Shown in pieces: positions 1 to 5,922 of a stretch of DNA of 5,927 nucleotides. Numbering within the stretch: position 1 is the first letter of the stretch; the number at the start of each line of letters is the position of its first letter. The notes under the pieces were generated by a model. It was not told the DNA's origin, made no database searches, and worked only from the letters and a program-made list of their open reading frames with translations. The position numbers and the translations under genes are program-made. The stretch lies in the NCBI GenBank assembly GCA_902796975.1, contig CADBRF010000067.1, forward strand, positions 1 through 5,927. The letters run 5' to 3'. The stretch is from an uncultured Coriobacteriaceae bacterium (GTDB taxonomy: Bacteria; Actinomycetota; Coriobacteriia; Coriobacteriales; QAMH01).

Positions 1-840
1 GCGGATGATGTGCGTAGGCGATACCGTGATTAGCGGGTTGTACGATGTGCCCTGAGCGGCCACGTGGCTGTCAGCGCAGAAAGCCTCGATACGCTCGCGC
101 ATCTCCGGTTCATACACGGATAGCAAAGTCATGATGAAGTCGTCCTGGCCGAGTGCCTGGCCCTTCGAGTTTACGCGCACGAAGATGTCGGCAACCATCT
201 CCTCGTCAGCCTGGCTTGTGATGGAGAGCGTCGGCGTGATGTAGTTCTCGAGCGCCAGCAGGTCGTCGAAGCCGCGGCGGATAGCGTATTTCTCCTCGTT
301 GCTTATGGGTTCCTCGCCCTTCTTCGCGTTCGACTCGTTGATCTTCTCGTAGAATGCGTCCAGGTAGTCGTAGTAGGTCTTGTCGCGGTCGGCCTGGAAC
401 ACCTCGGTGACAGATGAGACGTATCGCGGGTCGCGGTCGGTGGCGGCATCGGCGTTCTTGAACACCCGTCCAATCGGGTCGTAGGCAATGCGGATGACGC
501 GCTCGCGGTAGCTCTTGTCCTTCACCTTCTCGCCGTAGAACACGCTAAGGAGTGCAGTCAGGCGTTGCTGGCCGTCGATGACGAGCTCCTTAGGCGCTTT
601 GTACGCTTTCTCTCCAGTACCGATGAAGGCTGTCTTGTCATCGGTGTCGCCGGGAGCTTCCCACAGCATGATGTAGCCGATAGGGTAGCCCTTGAGCATG
701 GAGTCGAGCAGGTCGCGCACCTTGTCGTTCTTCCACACGAACGGTCGCTGTAGGTCAGGCAAACCGATCTTGCCCGTGAGTACGTCCTTCAGAATGTTGC
801 CGATTGCTAGCGGTATCGGTGTGTAGGTTGAGCCTGCCAC
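1..840 (-). CDS. DUF262 (GmrS/ParB-like NTPase) domain protein, N-terminal 280 residues, 3' end outside window
   Basis: The frame runs open from a GTG at 840 to the left edge, so only the N-terminal part is seen. Visible DUF262 hallmarks are LPDLQRPFVW (residues 27-36), the signature IDGQQR (88-93) followed by LTALL, and FVRVNSKG (220-227), a late conserved FxRxNxxG-type motif. In characterised relatives (GmrSD, BrxU, SspE) this ParB/Srx-like domain binds or hydrolyses NTP and the DGQQR motif is needed for activity. A C-terminal HNH/DUF1524 nuclease is often attached; whether one follows here cannot be seen. The GTG start is chosen because AAGGAG lies 7 nt upstream and an in-frame TAG (856-858) closes the frame just before it. 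The gene is the fourth of a leftward operon, 45 nt after hsdS with no terminator between. I infer a restriction or defence role linked to the methylase. Family assignment is strong; substrate is unknown. Confidence 0.88.
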   Translation of the reverse strand, partial: MAGSTYTPIPLAIGNILKDVLTGKIGLPDLQRPFVWKNDKVRDLLDSMLKGYPIGYIMLWEAPGDTDDKTAFIGTGEKAYKAPKELVIDGQQRLTALLSVFYGEKVKDKSYRERVIRIAYDPIGRVFKNADAATDRDPRYVSSVTEVFQADRDKTYYDYLDAFYEKINESNAKKGEEPISNEEKYAIRRGFDDLLALENYITPTLSITSQADEEMVADIFVRVNSKGQALGQDDFIMTLLSVYEPEMRERIEAFCADSHVAAQGTSYNPLITVSPTHIIR

Positions 841-847
841 CAGTCGT

Positions 848-853
848 CTCCTT
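848..853 (-). promoter_or_regulatory. Ribosome binding site of the DUF262 gene
   Basis: The minus strand reads AAGGAG here, 7 nt before the GTG at 840. It decides the start, because no ATG lies in frame near the 5' end and a stop codon lies at 856-858. Confidence 0.75.
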
Positions 854-885
854 AACTATTTGTACTGCTAACGCGCGTACGCGAT

Positions 886-2295
886 TCACTTGTCATCTGA
901 GAGCTGAGCTATAGCCAGGTCGATTTGTTCTTGCGCCAACCGTGTCGCTTCATTTTCAAGTCTATCTGCCTCTGCTGACATCCTCACTGACTCGTCCATC
1001 AGGTCGGCAATAGATTTCTCGTTGGCATCTCCGAGCCGGGGAATTCTGATTCGCTTGATATCGGTAGGCGCAAGCTCTGGGATTGAAGTGCCAAACGCAT
1101 GCCGAATGACGGACGGCCTTCCGATAAGCGGGTCGTTCAGGAACGCAAGAAGATATCCTGAGCGCAGTTTCGCTTCATCGGGGTAGATTCTCGTCAAGTG
1201 ATCGCTGCCCATCATGCCCCGATGATTCTCGTTGATCTTAAGAACACGCCCGAGTATTCCGTATTTCTGTCCCGAGCGTGCCATCACAAGTGTGCCCGGT
1301 TCAAGCATGAACTGTTGATAGCCCTTGATGAGCTTGGGATAGACGTGTTTGGTAGGCTGGGCGTTGACATCGAACAACTCAGAAATGCCAACGAAAGGTA
1401 CATCCGACTCTCCATAGAACCGTTTGAAACGCGTAGGTTCTACTACATCGCTGGTCAAATTGCCAAGGTAGTCCCAATCACAGGCGTTAATTAGCTCGTC
1501 GACGTCTTTGATGGCACCGACAAAGCTATCCGCGTCAAGCCTTAATCTGTTCTGCAATATGGCAGCAAGGCTAACCTCGCCCTGATTGGCAGCCTGCGAT
1601 TGCGTCGCGCTGTCACGGCATGCGCCTACGTGTTTCTCGAGTGTCGAGAATGCCTCATCGCGCATCTTCCAAGATTTCGACCTCAGCAGTACCGCCCGCC
1701 TAGCGGTTTCGCCTATGGTCTTGCGAACGTCATTTTCGGGCATGATAATCGGGAATTCGCTTGCATGCGATACCTCAATGTGTTTGATCATGTGGCCATA
1801 CTGTGCGGCCTGCGCAATCTGCTTAAAGAAATTGGTCTTCATGTAGGCGTAAAGCCAGCCGTATTCGTTTGCGTCCTTGGGGACAATGCGCAGCAGATCG
1901 TGTGTGATGATCTTGTCCAGGTGATGTGGGTACACTGCGGTAATGTTGCCAACAACGCCAGAGCACGAGAGTAGCAGCCAGTCTTGCTTGACGTATCGGG
2001 TGTCCGCCTGCGGGACGAACGGCGCGGCTAACCATTTGCGCACCCTTGGAAAGTCCTCGAAAACTTGCCCCGCCGTAAAGAAAGGCAGTCCCTTGCCATC
2101 AGGCATGGTATATCCTGTCAGCCTGCTCGGCTGCCAAATGTCGGCGAGGTCGCCCAGCCTCACGTGGTTCTTGCACTGGTTGGCAAGGCGCACAAATCCG
2201 TACCCGTCGCGCAGGTAGGTCGATGCCTCAAGCCGCGTGTCGCCTCCGAGGATGGTGGACAGGCGAACGCTCTTCACCAAAGGGCCGCTTGTCAC
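886..2295 (-). CDS. hsdS: Type I-style specificity subunit HsdS with two target recognition domains
   Basis: This 469-residue protein has the two-fold layout of HsdS. Each half opens with a related motif, RLEASTYL (about 21-28) and RLDADSFV (about 252-259). Each continues with a target recognition domain (about 40-185 and 270-420) containing the typical hydrophobic-SG segments WLLLSCSGVVGNI and LVMARSGQKYGILG. Each ends in a charged helix (about 187-225 and 425-463), the spacer that sets the distance between half-sites and docks the methylase. It should bind a bipartite asymmetric site and direct the upstream-encoded methylase to it; the site cannot be predicted. I chose the GTG at 2295, which overlaps the methylase stop as GTGA and has GGAGG 8 nt upstream. 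A GTG at 2310 would add five residues but would bury that ribosome binding site. Base composition looks somewhat less GC-rich than in hsdM, as is common for TRDs spread by exchange. No second hsdS or inverted TRD copy is present, so there is no sign of phase-variable shuffling. Confidence 0.92.
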   Translation of the reverse strand: MTSGPLVKSVRLSTILGGDTRLEASTYLRDGYGFVRLANQCKNHVRLGDLADIWQPSRLTGYTMPDGKGLPFFTAGQVFEDFPRVRKWLAAPFVPQADTRYVKQDWLLLSCSGVVGNITAVYPHHLDKIITHDLLRIVPKDANEYGWLYAYMKTNFFKQIAQAAQYGHMIKHIEVSHASEFPIIMPENDVRKTIGETARRAVLLRSKSWKMRDEAFSTLEKHVGACRDSATQSQAANQGEVSLAAILQNRLRLDADSFVGAIKDVDELINACDWDYLGNLTSDVVEPTRFKRFYGESDVPFVGISELFDVNAQPTKHVYPKLIKGYQQFMLEPGTLVMARSGQKYGILGRVLKINENHRGMMGSDHLTRIYPDEAKLRSGYLLAFLNDPLIGRPSVIRHAFGTSIPELAPTDIKRIRIPRLGDANEKSIADLMDESVRMSAEADRLENEATRLAQEQIDLAIAQLSDDK

Positions 2296-4268
2296 TGGTC
2301 TCGCCTCCACTCAAGGAAGGCATCAGCAATCGCCATCGTCTCGTCGTCGACCACGCGCTCCTTCGAGGCGTGCTCGCTTTCCTCGTCGGAGGCAACGATG
2401 CCGGTGACTGCCGTGGTCTGCTCGCGCACGATGGGATAGCCCTCGTCGTCGCGCACGTAGGTGGTCTGACCGCGCTTGTCGTGGCCAACGTGGTCGCAGA
2501 TGGCCATGAATATCTTGTAGTCCTGGAACGTGCCATCCTTGCAATAGGCTTCCTCGTCGCGGTCCCAGCGACGCAGCACAAGCACGGACGTCTGGACGCC
2601 GACGTTAGGCTGGAAGGCATCGGGGTGCATGTCGATGGAGCCGAGAATCTTCGCATGACGCAGTATCCATTGGCGCACGTAGCCGAGGCCGGGATTGCCC
2701 AGGATGCCGTTCGGGATGACGAGGGCTGCCACGCCGACGCCGGGCTCCAACAGGCGAATGCACCGCTCGATGAAAAGGATCTCGGGCGGACGCGATACGA
2801 GCTTGCTGTCCATCGCCCATTCGAAGTCGTCCTCGACGTAAGACCACGAGTGGCCGAGGTCGAAGGTCTCAAGAATGGCAGGGTCCTCGATGGGTATTTT
2901 GGAGCCGAAGGGAGGGTTGGTCATGATCGCCGTAACGCCATGCCCCTCCTGCAGCGCCTTGTTCTCTTTCACGTCCTGTGCGTCGAGACGGAGTGCCTTT
3001 TGAAGCTCGGGCGAGAAGAACGAGAACGGTTCGAGCGAGTTGGCGTGGAAAAGCTGTCCCGTGCCGTCGTTGTTCATGACCATGTTCATCTTGGAAGCAC
3101 GCACTAGGATGGGGTCGAAGTCGATGCCGACAATATGACGTGCGAGGAAGTTCTTCTTGCGCCCGTCGAGCGCCTGCTTCTTGCCTTCCTTGCTACGGCC
3201 GCTAGCCTCGACTGACTCGCCAATCTTTTCGAGCACGTAATTCATGCCGGTGACCAAAAAACCGCAGGTTCCCATAGCCGGGTCCAGTATAACGTCATCT
3301 TCACCGGGGTCGACCATGCGCACCATCATCCGGCACATGTTGCGTGGCGTAAAGAACTGGCCCTTGTCTCCACGGAGGTTCGAGCCCACGATGGTCTCGT
3401 AGGCATGGCCCTTCACGTCGACGTCGCTCTCAAGCAGCGAGTACATCTGGAGTTGAGAGACGATATAGGCCAGAACGTCATCGGTCAGACCAATCTGCTC
3501 GTCGCCCTTGAAGATAGTCTCGTAGGACTGCTTGACGCTCTCGAACAGTTTTTCGATGCGCTTGCGGCATCTCTTCTTACCAGTGGCGCCTTGACGCTCG
3601 GTTGGCGTGATATAGAAGGTCGGTGATGGCGAGTCGCGCTCATCCTGAATCTTGCAGAAGATGATCTTGAGCAGCTCGAGGAAAGCCTCTGCCTTCTGGA
3701 TGCCTTGATTACCCGCGATGTAGTTGTGGCAGCGCCGGAACGAGTAAAGAAGCGAGTCGCTGGCGGCAGGGCGCAGCTGGTCAAACTTCGGCGCGTCATC
3801 AGGCACTTCGCCGCCCGCATGGGGAAGGTCTGGGACGGGATCAGGAACTCGCTTCCCAGTTTTGTCTACGACATAGCGGTACGTCAGCAGCTCGTCGCCG
3901 TTGGTCCACATGCCGTAAGTAGAGTTCATGCACGCCGAGGCATAGGAGTGCATCTGGTCAACGCCGTCTTTCTTGCCACGGCTCTTGGTCTTGGGGTCTT
4001 TGCACTCCACGATGATGTATATACCCTCTTGGGTGTGCACCTGCCCCGGCTTCCAGATGGCGACATCCACGGCCTTGCGGTTGCTGCCAAACTTGATGGA
4101 ATACTCGACCTCAATCTGATCCTTCTTATAACCATATTCGCGGACAAGCGACTTCAGGATCTCTTGGCGTACGCGCTCTTCGGGAGTGTCCTTGCGCTGG
4201 GTGGTACCGTCGATGAAGTCCAATATGGTTTCCGGCTGGATGACCGAAGCCTTGTCAACCTGCATCAT
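2292..4268 (-). CDS. hsdM: N6-adenine DNA methylase with N-terminal HsdR_N-like PD-(D/E)xK domain (HsdM or RM fusion)
   Basis: This 658-residue protein has two parts. Residues about 30-135 resemble the HsdR N-terminal nuclease domain: a helix with the acidic stretch PEERVRQEIL, then AVDVAIW carrying D68, then YIIVECK carrying E88 and K90. That is a complete D...ExK set, followed by a helix with DQMHSYA. Residues about 240-660 are the N6_Mtase domain: a helical lead-in, GQFFTP (303-308), the SAM-binding motif I DPAMGTCGF (329-337; the usual form is DPACGTGGF), the catalytic motif IV NPPF (451-454), and the late segment MHPDAFQPNVGVQTSVLVL. It should transfer methyl from SAM to adenine N6 once assembled with HsdS. 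Plain HsdM proteins of about 500 residues lack the N-terminal domain. The size and order are nearer to BcgI A-type RM subunits, which cleave DNA when bound to their S subunit. Cleavage by this protein is inference. The start ATG forms TAATG with the preceding stop; a second Met codon follows directly at 4265. Confidence 0.93.
   Translation of the reverse strand: MMQVDKASVIQPETILDFIDGTTQRKDTPEERVRQEILKSLVREYGYKKDQIEVEYSIKFGSNRKAVDVAIWKPGQVHTQEGIYIIVECKDPKTKSRGKKDGVDQMHSYASACMNSTYGMWTNGDELLTYRYVVDKTGKRVPDPVPDLPHAGGEVPDDAPKFDQLRPAASDSLLYSFRRCHNYIAGNQGIQKAEAFLELLKIIFCKIQDERDSPSPTFYITPTERQGATGKKRCRKRIEKLFESVKQSYETIFKGDEQIGLTDDVLAYIVSQLQMYSLLESDVDVKGHAYETIVGSNLRGDKGQFFTPRNMCRMMVRMVDPGEDDVILDPAMGTCGFLVTGMNYVLEKIGESVEASGRSKEGKKQALDGRKKNFLARHIVGIDFDPILVRASKMNMVMNNDGTGQLFHANSLEPFSFFSPELQKALRLDAQDVKENKALQEGHGVTAIMTNPPFGSKIPIEDPAILETFDLGHSWSYVEDDFEWAMDSKLVSRPPEILFIERCIRLLEPGVGVAALVIPNGILGNPGLGYVRQWILRHAKILGSIDMHPDAFQPNVGVQTSVLVLRRWDRDEEAYCKDGTFQDYKIFMAICDHVGHDKRGQTTYVRDDEGYPIVREQTTAVTGIVASDEESEHASKERVVDDETMAIADAFLEWRRDQ
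2304..2308 (-). promoter_or_regulatory. Ribosome binding site of hsdS inside the end of the methylase gene
   Basis: GGAGG on the minus strand lies 8 nt before the GTG at 2295 and within the last codons of the methylase gene. It favours the GTGA-overlap start over the upstream GTG at 2310, and suggests translational coupling of the two subunits. Confidence 0.65.
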
Positions 4269-4573
4269 TATGAATCCGTCCTTCCAACCGTATCCAATCT
4301 TCCATTGTAAGCGGAACCATCCGCTGATATCCCACCACGTGTAGCACCACGTTCTGACGTGCGCATATCCGCCGAACGGAAGGTCGTCTCGCTTCCCCTA
4401 GGGGCCGACTCCATCGCGGAGCTGATGAGCCCTTTGAGGAACCCCTGCTTGTTCTCCTGCGCAGATAAGAACGACCACATCTCAGCCTCCGCCGGATAGA
4501 AGCGCAAGCAGAGTTGGCGCGTCTTATCGTGCTTGTACTTTCTGTCCGCTCTCTTTTGAGCCTCTGACGGCAT
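4268..4573 (-). CDS. Small predicted ribbon-helix-helix-like protein, first gene of the restriction-modification operon
   Basis: This 101-residue protein is not assigned to a named family. Its first 18 residues are basic (MPSEAQKRADRKYKH...). Next come a hydrophobic strand RQLCLRF (19-25), a helix PAEAEMWSFLSAQ (27-39), a turn with NK, and a second helix QGFLKGLISSAM (43-54). This beta-alpha-alpha order fits a ribbon-helix-helix DNA-binding fold. The tail from residue 55 is rich in Gly, Ser, Thr and Arg and is probably disordered. Small 'MPSEAQKRA' proteins of this look recur in gut actinomycetes and Firmicutes, usually as hypothetical proteins (from memory). The ATG at 4573 is preferred over a GTG at 4591, because GGAGGT lies 3 nt upstream of the ATG and the GTG has no such site and would sit very close to the predicted transcription start. 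The stop overlaps the methylase start as TAATG. Its place directly behind a palindromic promoter suggests an autorepressor controlling the methylase; this is inference. Confidence 0.75.
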   Translation of the reverse strand: MPSEAQKRADRKYKHDKTRQLCLRFYPAEAEMWSFLSAQENKQGFLKGLISSAMESAPRGSETTFRSADMRTSERGATRGGISADGSAYNGRLDTVGRTDS

Positions 4574-4576
4574 GGC

Positions 4577-4582
4577 ACCTCC
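4577..4582 (-). promoter_or_regulatory. Ribosome binding site of the small first gene
   Basis: The minus strand reads GGAGGT, leaving only GCC before the ATG at 4573. The spacing is short but the match is complete, and it decides for the internal ATG over the GTG at 4591. Confidence 0.6.
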
Positions 4583-4612
4583 AATAGACACAAGTGCAGC
4601 ATTATGAGTACA

Positions 4613-4641
4613 AGTATAGGTCTATACCTATATTCTGTCAA
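4613..4641 (-). promoter_or_regulatory. Sigma-70 type promoter of the leftward operon
   Basis: The minus strand carries a perfect -35 box TTGACA (4641-4636), a 17-bp spacer, and a -10 box TATACT (4618-4613, five of six to consensus). Transcription should start near 4606, giving a leader of about 30 nt before the first gene's ATG at 4573. It is the only strong promoter I see for the four leftward genes. The boxes are near ideal, which suggests that expression is held down by a repressor rather than by weak promoter sequence. Confidence 0.82.
4614..4632. promoter_or_regulatory. Palindromic operator candidate inside the operon promoter
   Basis: Two overlapping inverted repeats fill the promoter spacer and most of the -10 box. 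TATAGGT/ACCTATA (4615-4621 and 4626-4632) has 7-bp perfect arms around 4 nt. GTATAG/CTATAC (4614-4619 and 4622-4627) has 6-bp perfect arms around 2 nt. Read together they give three alternating half-sites of the TATAG/CTATA type at roughly 7-8 bp intervals. A protein bound here would block RNA polymerase directly. Ribbon-helix-helix repressors often bind short, closely spaced half-sites of this kind, so the small first gene of the operon is the natural candidate. Binding is inferred; the symmetry is seen. Confidence 0.65.
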
Positions 4642-4765
4642 GAGGTCGACGACATGGAGCAGTTGAACGGTTTCTATCTGTGAGTGGAGTTAGGACATGC
4701 CTTAAGATGCCAAAATGCGGCCCATTCGTGAGAGCCGCGAGAGCCGAACAAGCCAGCCGTCTCAG

Positions 4766-4807
4766 TCGAGTTTGTTTTGCCGCGGCCGTCACCCAACAGA
4801 AACTCGA
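4766..4807. repeat. Inverted repeat with 8-bp perfect arms
   Basis: TCGAGTTT (4766-4773) and AAACTCGA (4800-4807) are exact reverse complements separated by 26 nt, which contain the short palindrome GCCGCGGC (4779-4786). No T-tract follows on either side, so an intrinsic terminator is unlikely. It could be a protein-binding site or part of a dispersed repeat. Eight-base arms can also occur by chance. Confidence 0.4.
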
Positions 4808-4855
4808 ACCTACTAGGACCGCCTCGCCTGCTGTAGCGCGATTTGCGCCGCCGCT

Positions 4856-4885
4856 ATGGCAAGGCAACACCGGCAGTGAGATAAT
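4856..4885 (+). promoter_or_regulatory. Possible promoter of the DUF3644 gene
   Basis: A -35-like ATGGCA (4856-4861, four of six) and a -10-like GATAAT (4880-4885, five of six) are separated by 18 bp. Transcription would start near 4892, giving a leader of about 20 nt before the ATG at 4912. The match is modest and was found by eye near an expected position. Confidence 0.35.
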
Positions 4886-4911
4886 GTCAGCCCGGCCACA
4901 GAAAGGGCACC

Positions 4912-5922
4912 ATGAACGAGATCGAGGCCACAACCTGCGAGCGCCTGCTCGACAAGTCACAAGAGGCTTTCCTGCTCGCAATAGAGCTCTACAACCGCCC
5001 CACGATCCGCTACCACGCCGAGGGGTGCTGCTTCTTCCTGTGCAACGCATGGGAGCTGATGCTGAAGGCATACATCATCCGCACGATGGGATACGAGACC
5101 GTCTACTACCCCGACAGCAACCGAACACTCTCGCTCTCCGACTGTCTGAAGAGGGTGTTCACCAACGAGAACGACCCGCTGCGGCTCAACATGGAGGTCG
5201 TGGACGAATTCCGCAACACCAGCACGCACTTCGTCACCGACGAGTACGAGCTGTTCTACGGTCCCATCCTTCAGGAGTGCGTGAAGTTCTACGAGGAGAA
5301 GCTACGCGAGCTACACGGCATCGAGATCAGCGACCGCATCCCCGAAAACTATCTTGCGCTCTCCGTACGCCGAGGCGACGTGGAATACGACGTCATCAAA
5401 GCTCGCTACCCGCGCGAAGTTGTGGAGAAGATGCTCGAGCTCGGCTCGTCCATCGTAGCGAGCCGCCCGGATGGCGCTGGCATAGGCTACGCCACCGAGC
5501 TACGCTTAACCAAAAAGAAGGGCGAAGGCATCCCCGTGCGCATCGCGAACGATGCGGACGCTGCCGTATCCATCCTCCACTCGCTCACCGACCCCATCAA
5601 CAAGTACACATATCGGACGAAGAAGGGCACCGAGTTCATTCGGCGCAAGCTCAGCAAGGAGGGAATCACGCTCTTGGTGAAGGGGGAGCCGAAGGAGTTC
5701 AACGATTTCCACTTCAGAGTGTTCGTCGACTTCTACAACATGAAGGGCAACGACGCCTACTCATACAACCTGTCCCTTGGCGGCGAACAGCCCAGTTGGG
5801 GGTACTCCCAGCAGGCAATCGACCTGATGCTCCAGGAGATTCGCCGCGACCCCAAACACGTCATCGACAGCATGCGAATAGAGCTTTCCAAGCGCAAGTC
5901 GAGGGAGAAGAAAGGGCGCTAG
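4912..5922 (+). CDS. DUF3644 domain protein with HEPN-like R-x4-H motif
   Basis: This is a complete 336-residue protein. The N-terminal 130 residues are helical and match the DUF3644 pattern: LLDKSQEAFLLAIELYNRPT (12-31), then FFLCNAWELMLKAYII (41-56), then VVDEFRNTSTHFV (97-109). The RNTSTH motif (R101, N102, H106) has the R-x4-6-H form of HEPN ribonucleases and follows two long helices, as in that superfamily. Residues about 140-335 form a second part of unknown function, with DPINKYTYRTKKG (228-240), a stretch resembling a winged-helix or effector region near FNDFHFRVF, and a basic tail (SKRKSREKKGR). No signal peptide or membrane segment is seen, so it is probably cytoplasmic. AAGGG (4903-4907) lies 4 nt before the ATG. 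It is transcribed away from the restriction-modification operon and ends five bases before the window edge. DUF3644 proteins have no settled function; a toxin or abortive-infection RNase role is inference from the motif and location. Confidence 0.85.
   Translation: MNEIEATTCERLLDKSQEAFLLAIELYNRPTIRYHAEGCCFFLCNAWELMLKAYIIRTMGYETVYYPDSNRTLSLSDCLKRVFTNENDPLRLNMEVVDEFRNTSTHFVTDEYELFYGPILQECVKFYEEKLRELHGIEISDRIPENYLALSVRRGDVEYDVIKARYPREVVEKMLELGSSIVASRPDGAGIGYATELRLTKKKGEGIPVRIANDADAAVSILHSLTDPINKYTYRTKKGTEFIRRKLSKEGITLLVKGEPKEFNDFHFRVFVDFYNMKGNDAYSYNLSLGGEQPSWGYSQQAIDLMLQEIRRDPKHVIDSMRIELSKRKSREKKGR

Larger units (their letters stand above)
4642..4911. other. Intergenic region between divergent transcription units, with an unexplained open frame
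   Basis: No RNA gene or protein gene can be assigned in these 270 bases. On the minus strand a 59-codon frame is open from 4853 down to a TAG at 4674-4676. It reads like real protein in parts (GLFGSRGSHEWAAFWHLK) but has no ATG or GTG start with a ribosome binding site; a TTG lies inside it. It may be a gene fragment or a conserved dispersed element. The stretch also holds an 8-bp inverted repeat, an 8-bp tandem direct repeat (GAGAGCCG at 4730-4737 and 4739-4746), and a possible short hairpin GCGGC/GCCGC (4717-4721 and 4734-4738). A part-match to a tRNA T-loop on the minus strand near 4805 has no tRNA around it. Confidence 0.4.

Noticed and set aside
874..883. 10-bp palindrome CGCGTACGCG between hsdS and the DUF262 gene
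   Set aside because: It is too short and has no T-tract for a terminator. It could be a chance palindrome in GC-rich DNA.
886..2310. HsdS starting at the GTG at 2310
   Set aside because: It would place the good GGAGG site inside the coding sequence. The GTG at 2295 has GGAGG at 8 nt and the common GTGA overlap with the methylase stop.
2223..3107. 294-codon open frame on the plus strand
   Set aside because: It lies wholly antisense to the methylase gene and the end of hsdS, has no recognisable motif, and is explained by the high GC of the real gene's third positions.
3705..4310. 201-codon plus-strand frame
   Set aside because: Antisense to the methylase N-terminal domain, whose motifs are clearly in the minus frame.
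4255..4641. 128-codon minus-strand frame overlapping the small first gene, ending in a protein-like segment (MEDWIRLEGRIHND)
   Set aside because: It starts upstream of the predicted transcription start, inside the promoter, has no ribosome binding site, and overlaps the better-supported 101-residue gene throughout. A frameshift in the tail of the small gene cannot be fully excluded.
4654..4683. Nine-codon plus-strand frame (MEQLNGFYL) preceded by AGAGGT
   Set aside because: The spacing is acceptable for a leader peptide, but no promoter or attenuator structure accompanies it and such short frames are expected by chance.
4795..4815. Minus-strand GGTTCGAG resembling a tRNA T-loop, considered as an integration site or tRNA end
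   Set aside because: The G53-C61 pair is broken and no acceptor, anticodon or D-arm can be placed around it.
4628..5071. 147-codon minus-strand frame
   Set aside because: It is antisense to the start of the DUF3644 gene and runs into the operon promoter; composition looks like shadow coding.
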